64,000 bases of DNA, from the NCBI GenBank assembly GCA_031277315.1, contig JAITMP010000042.1, positions 1-64,000 of the forward strand, given 5' to 3'. The notes beneath the pieces were generated by a model. It was not told the origin of the DNA. It ran no database searches and saw nothing but the letters and a program-made list of their open reading frames with translations. The position numbers and the translations under genes were made by a program. Origin of the DNA: Zoogloeaceae bacterium. GTDB lineage: Bacteria; Pseudomonadota; Gammaproteobacteria; Burkholderiales; Rhodocyclaceae. Numbering within the stretch: position 1 is the stretch's first letter; each line of letters starts with the position of its first letter. Below, in pieces: positions 29,246-37,303 of this stretch.

Positions 29246-29424
29246 GACTTGTTTCAGATGATGGCTATTTTTTATAGTATGTTTTCCGGCGCTCCGTCCG
29301 GCGCCCGGCCGCTGTGCGCAATGCCGCGTGCAATCGACATAATGATACCAACTTTACGGTTTCGCGGTAACTAATGAATCGCAAGCGGCGCATGCGGCGC
29401 GGCGGCGCATCGTCGGCCCGCCGT

Positions 29425-29453
29425 GTTGACAGAAGGCGGCAATTTGAATTCAA
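29425..29453 (+). promoter_or_regulatory. Possible sigma70 promoter for the permease gene
   Basis: TTGACA at 29425-29430 and TTCAAT at about 29448-29453 are 17 bases apart. The implied transcript start is very close to the permease ATG (29466), and no ribosome site is visible, so the message could be nearly leaderless. Confidence 0.35.
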
Positions 29454-29465
29454 TGCCGGTCAATC

Positions 29466-30875
29466 ATGCAAAACGCCCACCCAACCGATCATCAGGAAGA
29501 ACACCTGCGCCGGGGCCTGAGCAACCGGCATATCCAGTTGATTGCCCTCGGCGGGGCCATCGGCACGGGCCTGTTCATGGGTTCGGGCAAGAGCATCAGC
29601 CTTGCCGGGCCGTCGATCATTTTCGTGTACATGATCGTCGGCTGCATGCAGTTCTTTGTCATGCGCGCCATGGGCGAACTGCTGCTGTCGAATCTCGAAT
29701 ACAAATCCTTCGCCGATTTCGCCGCCGACCTGATCGGCCCTTGGGCCGGTTTTTTCATCGGCTGGACGTACTGGCTCTGCTGGGTCGTCGCCGGCATCGG
29801 CGATACGGTGGCGGTCGCCCACTACATGCTGTTCTGGTTTCCCGATCTGCCGCAATGGATTCCCGCGCTGATCTGCATCGTCCTCCTGCTCGGGCTGAAT
29901 CTGGTTGCGGTGAAGATTTTCGGCGAGACGGAATTCTGGTTCGCCCTGATCAAGGTGGTCGCCATCGGCGCGCTGGTGCTGGCCGGCCTGTACATGATCG
30001 TCACCGGCTTCCGCTCCCCTTCCGGCGCGGTGGCCTCGTTCTCCAATTTATGGAATGACGGCGGAATGTTTCCCATGGGCATCGCGGGCTTTTTCGCCGG
30101 CTTCCAGTTCGCCGTCTTCGCCACCGCCGGCACCGAACTCGTTGGCGTGGCGGCGGCGGAAACGCGCGATCCGCACAAGACGCTGCCGCGCGCCATCAAC
30201 GCCATCCAGATTCGCATCATCATGTTCTACGTGCTGGCGCTGCTGGTCATCATGTGCGTCACGCCCTGGCGGCAGATCAGCCCGACCAGCAGCCCCTTCG
30301 TGCAACTGTTCGTGTTCGCTGGTTTGCCGGCGGCGGCGGCGATCATCAACTTCGTCGTGCTCACGGCGGCGGCCTCGGCCGGCAACAGCGGCATTTTCTC
30401 GACCAGCCGCATGGTCTACGGCCTCGCCGAAAAAGGCCAGGCGCCGCGCTTTTTCGAGCGCCTCTCCCACCGCGCCGTGCCCGCGCGCGGGCTGTTTTTC
30501 TCCGCCACCTGCATGCTCAGCGGCGTCGTGCTGCTGCATGCCGTGCCGAGCCTCACCGATGCCTTTCTGGTGGTGGTGTTCATCGCCACCCTCAGCTTCC
30601 TCTTCATCTGGTCCGTCATTCTCTGGTCATATCTGGCCTACCGCCGCAAGCGCCCGCAGTTGCACGCCGCCTCGCGCTACAAGATGCCCGGCGGCAAGAT
30701 CGTGTGCTGGCTGTGCCTGATGTTTTATGCCTTCGTGCTGGTGCTGCTGATGCTCGAAGAAAACATGCGCACGGCCCTGCTCCTGATGCCCGTCTGGTTC
30801 GGCGCGCTGACCATCAGCTACCTCTTCTTCGTCCGGCCCCGGCAGCGGGACGCGGCGAACGCGGCGCGGCGCTGA
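29466..30875 (+). CDS. APC-family amino acid permease (CycA/AroP-like)
   Basis: 469 residues with 12 predicted membrane helices. The N-terminal signature GLSNRHIQLIALGGAIGTGL and the motif AGTELVGVAAAETRDP mark the amino acid transporter (AAT) branch of the APC superfamily, which includes the D-serine/D-alanine/glycine carrier CycA and the aromatic permease AroP. It imports amino acids by proton symport. The exact substrate cannot be assigned; overall style is closest to CycA. Confidence 0.85.
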   Translation: MQNAHPTDHQEEHLRRGLSNRHIQLIALGGAIGTGLFMGSGKSISLAGPSIIFVYMIVGCMQFFVMRAMGELLLSNLEYKSFADFAADLIGPWAGFFIGWTYWLCWVVAGIGDTVAVAHYMLFWFPDLPQWIPALICIVLLLGLNLVAVKIFGETEFWFALIKVVAIGALVLAGLYMIVTGFRSPSGAVASFSNLWNDGGMFPMGIAGFFAGFQFAVFATAGTELVGVAAAETRDPHKTLPRAINAIQIRIIMFYVLALLVIMCVTPWRQISPTSSPFVQLFVFAGLPAAAAIINFVVLTAAASAGNSGIFSTSRMVYGLAEKGQAPRFFERLSHRAVPARGLFFSATCMLSGVVLLHAVPSLTDAFLVVVFIATLSFLFIWSVILWSYLAYRRKRPQLHAASRYKMPGGKIVCWLCLMFYAFVLVLLMLEENMRTALLLMPVWFGALTISYLFFVRPRQRDAANAARR

Positions 30876-30944
30876 ACGGCGGCGAATGCGCTGGATCGCC
30901 GCCGCCATTGCCGTTATAGTCCCCTTTCTTTTCCAGACGAACCG

Positions 30945-31643
30945 ATGAAAGCCGAACTTTTCCAGCGGCTGCTGGCCGAGCGCGCCGCCAAGCATCCCGT
31001 GACGCTCGTCACCCGCCTTGCCGATGGCGCGCAGGCGCTGGTGCGCGACGGCGTTCCGATTGACGTTGGCGCCGACGCGCTGGCGCTGACGCCGGAGCAG
31101 ATCGAGGAAATCAACCGCCGGCTGCGCGCCGACAAAAGCGGCGTGCTGGAATCTTCCGGCGGCGCGCTGTTTGCTCGCTGCCATGTTTCCGCGCCGCGCC
31201 TGATGGTCGTCGGCGCCGTGCACATCACCCAGGCGCTGGCGCCGATGGCGGCGATGGCCGGCTTTGAGGTGACGGTGGTCGATCCGCGCCGCGCCTTTGC
31301 CACCGCCGAGCGCCTGCCCGGTGTGACAATGACGACGGAATGGCCGGACGAGGCGCTGGCGCGCATCGGCCTCGATGCGCGAACGGCGCTGGTGACGCTC
31401 TCGCACGATCCGAAGCTGGACGATCCGGCGCTGATTGCCGCGCTGCGAAGCCCGTGTTTTTACGTCGGCGCGCTGGGCAGCACCCGCACTCATGCCAAGC
31501 GCGTGGCGCGGCTGACGGAAGCCGGGCTGGCGGAAGCCATCCCGCGCATTCATGCGCCGGTCGGGCTTGATCTGGGCGGACGCGCCCCGGCCGAGATCGC
31601 CGTTGCCGTGCTGGCGCAGGTGATTCAGGCCCGCTACCGATGA
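30945..31643 (+). CDS. xdhC: XdhC-family molybdenum-cofactor maturation protein
   Basis: 232 residues, with an N-terminal XdhC/CoxI segment and a Rossmann-like C-terminal part (LMVVGAVHITQALAPMAAM; FYVGALGSTRTHAKR). In Rhodobacter, XdhC binds Moco, promotes its sulfuration and inserts it into xanthine dehydrogenase. The next three genes fit the same maturation job. No Mo-hydroxylase structural gene is in the window. Confidence 0.88.
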   Translation: MKAELFQRLLAERAAKHPVTLVTRLADGAQALVRDGVPIDVGADALALTPEQIEEINRRLRADKSGVLESSGGALFARCHVSAPRLMVVGAVHITQALAPMAAMAGFEVTVVDPRRAFATAERLPGVTMTTEWPDEALARIGLDARTALVTLSHDPKLDDPALIAALRSPCFYVGALGSTRTHAKRVARLTEAGLAEAIPRIHAPVGLDLGGRAPAEIAVAVLAQVIQARYR

Positions 31644-31701
31644 AGGCCGCGAAACAAGGCGCGTTTTTGGGTGTGTTTTCGGGTGCGTTCGGGGAGACGC
31701 G

Positions 31702-33360
31702 ATGATTTTCGGCGAATTCTCCCGCGATGAAGCCGAAGGCGTGCTGCTCGCCCATACGCTCGACCTCGGCGGGAAGACGCTGAAGAAAGGCCGTGCCCTC
31801 ACTGCGGCTGATCTCGTCCTGCTGCGGCAGGCCGGCATCGAACACGTTTGCGGCGCGCGTCTCGGCGCGGATGATCTCGACGAGAACGCCGCCGCCGCCG
31901 CCATCGCTGCACTGCTGGCCGGCCCCGGCGCTGAAACCCGCAAGCCCTACACCGGGCGCTGCAACGTGCATGCGCGCGCGCGCGGCGTGCTGCGTGTCGA
32001 TGCCGAACGCATCGACGCGCTCAACATGCTCGACGAGGCAATCGCCATCGGCACGCTGCCCGATCATGCGCTGGCGCGGCCGGGCCAGGTGCTGGCCTCG
32101 GTCAAGATCATTCCCTTCGCCGTCGGGCGCGATCTGGTCGAACGCTGCCGCGCCGCCGTTTCCGGCGCTCCTCCGCTGCGGCTGGCACCATTGCGGCCGC
32201 GCCGCGCCGCGTTGATCGTCGGCGAGCTGCCGGGCATGAAGGAAAACGTTTTCCGCGCCACTGTTGCCGCCACGCGCCAGCGCCTCGATGGCCTCGGCAG
32301 CCGGCTGGCGCTGACGCTACGCTGCCGTCACGAAAAAAACGCTTATGCAAACAAACTGGGCGAAGCGCGCGCCGCCGGCTGCGACCTGCTGCTGGTGGCC
32401 GGCGCCACCGTCACCAAGGACCGGCTCGATGTGGTGCCGGCCGCCGTCGTCGCGGCGGGCGGCGCAGTGGATCATTTCGGCATGCCAGTCGAGCCGGGCA
32501 ACATGCTGCTGCTGGCGCATATCGGCGATGCGCCGGTGCTGGCGCTGCCGGGGTGCGCGCGCTCGCGCCGCACGAACGGCCTCGACTGGGTGTTGCAGCG
32601 CCTGCACGCCGGCCTGCCGCTGGGCCGCGCCGACATTATGCGCATGGGCGTCGGCGGCCTGATCCGCAGCCCGCTCGAACCGGAAGACGAAGCGGAGGAT
32701 GAAACGGGCGGCGACATGCAGGCCGATACCATGCCGTCCGCCGATGTACCCGCCGATGTACCCGCCGATGCGCCCAACGTCGCCGCGCTGGTGCTTGCCG
32801 CAGGCCGCTCGGCGCGCATGGGCGGCGTCAACAAGTTGTTCGCCGAACTGGACGGCGTGCCGCTGCTGCTGCGGGCGGTGAATGCCGCGCTGGCCTCGAA
32901 AGCCGCGTCGGTGACGGTGGTGCTCGGCCACGAAGCAGAGCGGGCCGAGGCGCTGCTGGCGGGTTGCAATGTGAATATCGTGCGCAATCCCGATTACGCC
33001 GACGGAATGTCCACGTCGCTGCGCGCCGGGCTGGCCGCGCTGCCGGACGCGGCAACGGCGGCGGTGGTGCTGCTCGCCGATATGCCGCGCATCAGCGCCG
33101 TCCACGTCGACCGGCTGATCGACGCCCACGATGCGGCGCGGCCGGCCATTCTGGCGCCGCGCAAAGACGGCCGGCGCGGCAATCCCGTTCTCTGGCCGCG
33201 TGAGTTTTTTCCGGCGATGCGGGCGGTGCGCGGCGATCAGGGCGCGCGCGGCGTTCTCGATGCGCATGCCGAACGCATCCGTTTCATCGAATTCGACGAC
33301 GATGCCATTCACGCCGACATCGACACGCCGGACAATCTCCACGCGCTGGGGGAACGATGA
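31702..33360 (+). CDS. Fusion of molybdopterin-binding domain and MocA-like nucleotidyltransferase
   Basis: 552 residues. About 1-330 is a molybdopterin-binding MoaB/MoeA-like unit (GRDLVERCRAAV; LLVVAGATVTKDRLDVVPAA; HFGMPVEPGNMLL). After an acidic linker containing a repeated ADVP, about 355-552 is a MobA/MocA-type nucleotidyltransferase (LVLAAGRSARMGGVNKL; NPDYADGMSTSLRAGL; LLADMPRIS). MocA makes molybdopterin cytosine dinucleotide, the cofactor form of Mo-hydroxylases. The frame overlaps the next start by 4 bases. Confidence 0.88.
   Translation: MIFGEFSRDEAEGVLLAHTLDLGGKTLKKGRALTAADLVLLRQAGIEHVCGARLGADDLDENAAAAAIAALLAGPGAETRKPYTGRCNVHARARGVLRVDAERIDALNMLDEAIAIGTLPDHALARPGQVLASVKIIPFAVGRDLVERCRAAVSGAPPLRLAPLRPRRAALIVGELPGMKENVFRATVAATRQRLDGLGSRLALTLRCRHEKNAYANKLGEARAAGCDLLLVAGATVTKDRLDVVPAAVVAAGGAVDHFGMPVEPGNMLLLAHIGDAPVLALPGCARSRRTNGLDWVLQRLHAGLPLGRADIMRMGVGGLIRSPLEPEDEAEDETGGDMQADTMPSADVPADVPADAPNVAALVLAAGRSARMGGVNKLFAELDGVPLLLRAVNAALASKAASVTVVLGHEAERAEALLAGCNVNIVRNPDYADGMSTSLRAGLAALPDAATAAVVLLADMPRISAVHVDRLIDAHDAARPAILAPRKDGRRGNPVLWPREFFPAMRAVRGDQGARGVLDAHAERIRFIEFDDDAIHADIDTPDNLHALGER
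32740..32775 (+). repeat. In-frame 12-bp tandem repeat in the linker
   Basis: GCCGATGTACCC occurs twice, followed by a third copy with two changes (GCCGATGCGCCC), encoding ADVP-ADVP-ADAP between the two domains of the fusion protein. It is a likely site of linker-length variation. Confidence 0.7.
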
Positions 33361-34571
33361 GCTTCCATCCCGCCGAGTGGCGCAAGCACTTCCCGCTGCT
33401 GGCGAACGATTCCCGCCTGCATTACCTCGACAACGCCGCCACCGGACAGCTTTGCGAAGCGGCGCTGGATGCCGTCACGCACCACGAGTTGACGCATCGC
33501 GCCAATGTGCTGCGCGGTACGTATCGGCTGGCGGAGTTGGCTGACGCCGCGTACGAGAATGCGCGGCGGCAGACGGCGGCATATCTCAACGCGGCCAGCG
33601 CCGACGAAGTGGTGTTCACGTCCGGCGCCACGGCGTCGATCAATCTGGTCGCCCACGCTTTCGGCGAAACCCTTGGGGCCGGCGACGAAGTGGCGTTGAG
33701 TCTCGCCGAGCATCACAGCAATTTTGTCCCTTGGCAGATGCTGCGCGAGCGGCGCGGCGTCACGCTGCGTTTTCTGCCGCTGGCCGCCGATGGACGGCTC
33801 GATTTGAACCGGCTCGATGAAGCGATCACGCCGCGCTGCCGTCTGGTGGCGGTCACGCATGCCTCCAACGTCACCGGCGCCGTCACCGATCTCGCGCCGA
33901 TTGTCGCCGCCGCGCGCGCCGTCGGCGCTCGCGTGCTGGCTGACGGCGCACAGGCCGCGCAGCACGGGCCGGTCGACGTGCAGGCGCTGGGCGTCGATTT
34001 CTACGCTTTCTCCGGCCACAAGGCGTTCGCGCCGACCGGCGTCGGCGCGCTGTGGGGCGCGGCGCGGGCGCTCGACGCGCTGCCGCCTTTTCTCGGCGGC
34101 GGCGGCATGATTGGCCGCGTCACGGCGGCGGAAACGAGTTACGCCGCGCCGCCGCGCCGCTTCGAGGCCGGTACGCCGCCCATCGCCCAGGCCGTCGGCC
34201 TCGGCGCCGCGCTCGACTGGCTGCATGCGCAGTCCTGGCTGGCGCTGCGCGCGCACACGGCGCAGCTTGCGCGGCGCCTGCTCGACGAACTCGCTGCGCT
34301 GCCGGGGCTGGCTTTGCTCGGGCCGCGTGATTTTCAGGCGCGCCTGCCCGTCGTCGCCTTCAATCTCGACGGCATTCATCCGCATGACGTTTGCCAGTTG
34401 CTCGACCAGCACGGCGTCGCCGTGCGCGGCGGCCATCATTGCGCCCAGCCGTTGATGGATTTCTTCGGCGTGCCGGGCGCCGTGCGCGCCAGCTTCGCGC
34501 CCTACAACACCGAGGCCGATGTCGACGCTCTGCTTGCCGGGCTGAAAGACGTCATGAAAAAACTGCGATGA
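33357..34571 (+). CDS. SufS/NifS4-type cysteine desulfurase
   Basis: 404 residues, class V aminotransferase fold. HYLDNAATGQ at the N-terminus, TSGATASINLVA (about 83), DGAQAAQHGPVDV (about 195) and the PLP lysine in FSGHKAFAPTGVG (about 222) are present. The active Cys region near the C-terminus reads VRGGHHCAQPLM, as in SufS. It mobilises sulfur from cysteine. Location after xdhC and the MPT-binding fusion suggests it sulfurates Moco, as NifS4 does in Rhodobacter (inference); Fe-S assembly is the alternative. Confidence 0.88.
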   Translation: MSFHPAEWRKHFPLLANDSRLHYLDNAATGQLCEAALDAVTHHELTHRANVLRGTYRLAELADAAYENARRQTAAYLNAASADEVVFTSGATASINLVAHAFGETLGAGDEVALSLAEHHSNFVPWQMLRERRGVTLRFLPLAADGRLDLNRLDEAITPRCRLVAVTHASNVTGAVTDLAPIVAAARAVGARVLADGAQAAQHGPVDVQALGVDFYAFSGHKAFAPTGVGALWGAARALDALPPFLGGGGMIGRVTAAETSYAAPPRRFEAGTPPIAQAVGLGAALDWLHAQSWLALRAHTAQLARRLLDELAALPGLALLGPRDFQARLPVVAFNLDGIHPHDVCQLLDQHGVAVRGGHHCAQPLMDFFGVPGAVRASFAPYNTEADVDALLAGLKDVMKKLR

Positions 34572-34990
34572 ACGACGATCTCTATCAGCGCGCCTTGCTC
34601 GATCTCGCCAAGGCGGCGCACGGCGCCGGCGCATTGCCCGCGCCCGACGGCGCCGCGCTGCGCGACAGCCCGCTTTGCGGCGACCGCGTGCACATGCAGG
34701 TGGCGCTGACCGCTGGCCGCGTGCGGGCGCTGGCACACGACACGAAGGGCTGTCTGCTCTGTCAGGCCGCCGCTTCGCTGGCCGGCCTGCACGGAATCGG
34801 CCTGAATGCCGCAGAAGCCGCCGCGCTGCGCGAACACATCGCCGCCGCGCTCGCCGGCAGCGAAATGACTGCGCCCGCCGGCTGGCCGGAACTGGATCTG
34901 TTCGCTCCGGCGCGTCCGCACCGCAACCGCCACGGCTGTGTGCTGCTGCCCTTCGACGCCCTGATCGCCGCCATCGGCGCGGCGGATTGA
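34568..34990 (+). CDS. SufU/NifU-like Fe-S scaffold or sulfur acceptor protein
   Basis: 140 residues. It shows the scaffold pattern LCGDRVHMQVALTAGRV (Cys about 36), GCLLCQAAAS (Cys about 62 and 65) and a late CVLLPFDAL (Cys about 125). SufU-type proteins accept sulfur from SufS-type desulfurases or assemble clusters. The ATG overlaps the desulfurase stop (ATGA). It may instead pass sulfur toward the Moco pathway in this cluster (inference). Confidence 0.8.
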   Translation: MNDDLYQRALLDLAKAAHGAGALPAPDGAALRDSPLCGDRVHMQVALTAGRVRALAHDTKGCLLCQAAASLAGLHGIGLNAAEAAALREHIAAALAGSEMTAPAGWPELDLFAPARPHRNRHGCVLLPFDALIAAIGAAD

Positions 34991-35003
34991 AATCAGTCTG
35001 AAA

Positions 35004-36182
35004 TCAGCCGCCGCCGCGCGGCAGGCTTGGCCGCAGCAGGGTTCCCGCGAAGACGGCGAAATACGTCAGAAAAGCCAGCCCCCACAAGACGGCGGATAAA
35101 GCCACGGTCCGGACGCCGAGGTTGTGCACCGTCGCCGCCAGACGCAGCAAGGCGGCGGCGAACAGGATCACGCAAGCGAACTTCATCGCCGCCGGCATGA
35201 CGAGCGGGCGGCCGGTGTGGCGCAGGCTGACGCGGGTCATCAGGCCGAGCATCATCAGGCCGAGGCTGCCGACGGTGAAGGCGTGCATCCACGCCGCTTC
35301 CGGTATCAAGCCGAACAATTCCGCCGCCGCCTTCAGCGCGAAGGCGAAAATCAGCCAGGCGAAACCGAGGTGCATGACGAAAACCAGTGGCGCGTCGGGC
35401 AGACGCCAGCCCTTCCAGCGCGCCACCCGTACCGCATGCACGGCGGCGCAGGCGAGGGCGGCCAGCCCGGTCCACAATGGCGGCGCGGCGGCCAGATCCA
35501 GCGCCGCCAGCAGCAGCACGACGCCGCTTGCCAGCATGTCCAGCTCGATGTTGAACGGCGCCTGTCCGCCGCGTCCCGCTTCGCGCAGCGCGTTGCCGGT
35601 AAACACCGGCGTCAGCACGCCGCCCTTGAGCACGTAGAGCAGCATGATGGCGTAAATCGCGCCGCGCAGACCTTGAGCGGACAAATGGACATCGCCGGTA
35701 AACATGCCAACGTAATGGACGATGTTCGCCGCTGCCAGCCCGAGCAGAATCGGCAGCAACAGCAGATACAGCCGGTTCGGCGCGCGCATGAGTTGCGGCG
35801 TCACCACGAGGAAAACGGCGGGAAACAGCAGGCAATCCGGAATCGCCGTCGCCAGCCCCGGCCACCCCGATAACCAGGGCGACGTCCAGATACCGGCGCG
35901 GCCAGCCAGCCAGAGCAGCGCCAGCGCGGCGAGGCGTCCGCCGCGAATCTCCTCCGTGCCGGCCCAGCTCGGCAGCGCGGTCAGCACGATGCCGATGATG
36001 ACGGCGGCGGCGAAACCGAACAGCATCTCGTGGCCGTGCCACAGATGCAGCGGCATGCCGCCCGTGGGCGCCGCCCATGCGCCGAGGTATTCGCCCAGCC
36101 AGACCGCCCCCAGCAAGGGCGCGTACAGCGCGCCGAGAAAGTAAAACGGGCGGAAAGGGCTGGTCAGCCAAGGCGGGAGCAT
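35004..36182 (-). CDS. nnrS: NnrS family membrane protein
   Basis: 392 residues with about 12 hydrophobic segments. The N-terminus (SPFRPFYFLGALYAP) and HLWHGHEMLFGFAAAVIIGI, with the conserved HGHEM motif, are diagnostic of NnrS, a heme- and copper-containing membrane protein linked to denitrification and NO tolerance. The precise role is not settled. It lies 18 kb from the nir genes and ends 13 bases from the SufU-like gene on the other strand. No FNR-type box was seen upstream. Confidence 0.88.
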   Translation of the reverse strand: MLPPWLTSPFRPFYFLGALYAPLLGAVWLGEYLGAWAAPTGGMPLHLWHGHEMLFGFAAAVIIGIVLTALPSWAGTEEIRGGRLAALALLWLAGRAGIWTSPWLSGWPGLATAIPDCLLFPAVFLVVTPQLMRAPNRLYLLLLPILLGLAAANIVHYVGMFTGDVHLSAQGLRGAIYAIMLLYVLKGGVLTPVFTGNALREAGRGGQAPFNIELDMLASGVVLLLAALDLAAAPPLWTGLAALACAAVHAVRVARWKGWRLPDAPLVFVMHLGFAWLIFAFALKAAAELFGLIPEAAWMHAFTVGSLGLMMLGLMTRVSLRHTGRPLVMPAAMKFACVILFAAALLRLAATVHNLGVRTVALSAVLWGLAFLTYFAVFAGTLLRPSLPRGGG

Positions 36183-36532
36183 GCGGGCATTCTAGCGCGG
36201 CGGCGCGGTGAAATCCCCGCTTGGGGCGGGCATGCCGTATTCGCGGCGGCGGGCGTCAGGCCGCAATCACGCGCAGCGTCGCGCCGGAACACGCGACCCG
36301 TTTCTCAAAAATGATCAATTTTATTTGATCGGGCCAAGATTATAGTTTATGTTTACAATTATCAGTAAATCATCGTTTTTTATCAGGCTGCTTGCTTTGC
36401 TCCCCTTGCTCCCCTTGTCCGCTTGCGGGAGAGCGCCTGCCCCGGCTGGATCAGGGGGTAGGGGGCAGTGGGTGGGGGAAGCCGGGTACAGCCTGAGATA
36501 TGGCAAGCCCACACGGAGACAGAAGACACGCC
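36183..36532. other. Intergenic region between nnrS and the recombinase
   Basis: 350 bases. It contains an AT-rich segment with the inverted repeat GATCAA-N6-TTGATC (36313-36330), followed by a copy of a dispersed repeat (36419-36458) shared with the 45-kb region. A 76-codon frame with a lipoprotein-like start overlaps the repeat and is not accepted as a gene. Confidence 0.5.
36419..36458 (+). repeat. Dispersed GC-rich palindromic repeat, copy A
   Basis: The first 15 bases (CCGCTTGCGGGAGAG) are identical to 45081-45095, and about three quarters of the 40 aligned bases match 45081-45120, including the GCCTGCCCC block and the GATC near the end. It is a REP-like element. Confidence 0.65.
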
Positions 36533-37141
36533 ATGTTGATCGGCTACGCTCGCGTTTCGGCGCGGGACCAAAAACTTGAGTTGCAACATGAAATCCTCAC
36601 CGGCGCCGGCTGCCGGGAGGTGTTCGGGGATGACGCCGACCCCGATCAGCCCGCCCTGGCGAAGGCGCTCGCTGCCTTGCATGCAGGCGATACCCTTGTC
36701 GTCTGGAAACTCGACCGTCTGGGCTGCGACGCAGAAAAGCTGATCGACCTCATCAACGACTTGCGGCAGCGCAACATTCGTTTCGTGAGTCTGGCCGATG
36801 TCATTGATACGGAGACGCCTTCAGGCAGCTTCTTCCTTGAGGCGATCGCCCGTCTGAGCGAGGCGGCGCGCGAGATGGAGCTTGAGTATCCTCACCTCAA
36901 ACCCCGGCGCGTCCCGCATAAAAGAGGCCGCAAGCCGAAGATGAACGACGCGCGGATCGAGTTGGCGAAGCGCCTGCTGGCAGACGGCTTGCCGCTGGAG
37001 GAGACGGCAAGGCGCGTCGGCGTTTCAATTTCGACCCTCTACCGCTGGGCGCCGCCGCCGAAAGCATCCGCCAAGCGCGAACTCGCGGGCGGGATAGGCG
37101 AGTGGCTGACGCCGATTCACAAGAAAACCACGAAGCAGTGA
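36533..37141 (+). CDS. Serine recombinase (resolvase/invertase family), probably catalytically impaired
   Basis: 202 residues. The resolvase N-terminal domain shows GYARVSARDQ with nucleophile Ser9, and KLDRLG (about 60), then a C-terminal helix-turn-helix (ETARRVGVSISTLYRW). However, the second Arg of the DRLGR motif is Cys (DRLGC), and the usual I-x-ERT-x-x-G segment of the E helix is replaced by REMELEYPHLKPR. These changes remove conserved active-site arginines, so it may no longer recombine DNA. No partner transposase or att site was identified. Confidence 0.8.
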   Translation: MLIGYARVSARDQKLELQHEILTGAGCREVFGDDADPDQPALAKALAALHAGDTLVVWKLDRLGCDAEKLIDLINDLRQRNIRFVSLADVIDTETPSGSFFLEAIARLSEAAREMELEYPHLKPRRVPHKRGRKPKMNDARIELAKRLLADGLPLEETARRVGVSISTLYRWAPPPKASAKRELAGGIGEWLTPIHKKTTKQ

Positions 37142-37162
37142 GGACGGCGGGGCAGGATTTCC

Positions 37163-37234
37163 GAATTGGTTCGCAGAATTGGTTCGTAAATCTTGTCTCG
37201 TAATTTTGTCTCGCAAGTTTTGACTCGTAATTCG
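37163..37234 (+). repeat. Imperfect 13-14-bp tandem repeats upstream of modA
   Basis: Five consecutive units: GAATTGGTTCGCA, GAATTGGTTCGTA, AATCTTGTCTCGTA, ATTTTGTCTCGCA, AGTTTTGACTCGTA, then a partial unit ATTCG that runs into the ModE operator. The array fills most of the gap between the recombinase and the molybdate operon. Confidence 0.65.
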
Positions 37235-37256
37235 TTATATATGAGCGTATATTACG
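37233..37256 (+). promoter_or_regulatory. ModE operator of the modABC operon
   Basis: CGTTATATA-N6-TATATTACG matches the ModE-box arms (CGTTATATA / TATATAACG) at all but one position. It lies about 48 bases before the modA start. ModE with bound molybdate would repress the operon, and modE itself is the last gene of it. Confidence 0.88.
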
Positions 37257-37303
37257 CTATGTCCGCTTGGAGGATGGCAGACGGGATGAGAGGAGCGCAG
37301 GGG

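Noticed and set aside
36301-36330. Possible FNR box upstream of nnrS
   Set aside because: The half-sites are oriented ATCAA...TTGAT with 6 bases between, the reverse of the FNR arrangement, and lie more than 130 bases from nnrS.
36349-36579. 76-codon frame beginning with a lipoprotein-like signal (LLALLPLLPLSAC)
   Set aside because: The Leu/Pro run is encoded by a CTCCCCTTG direct repeat and the REP-like element, and the frame runs into the recombinase gene. No ribosome site or family match is visible.
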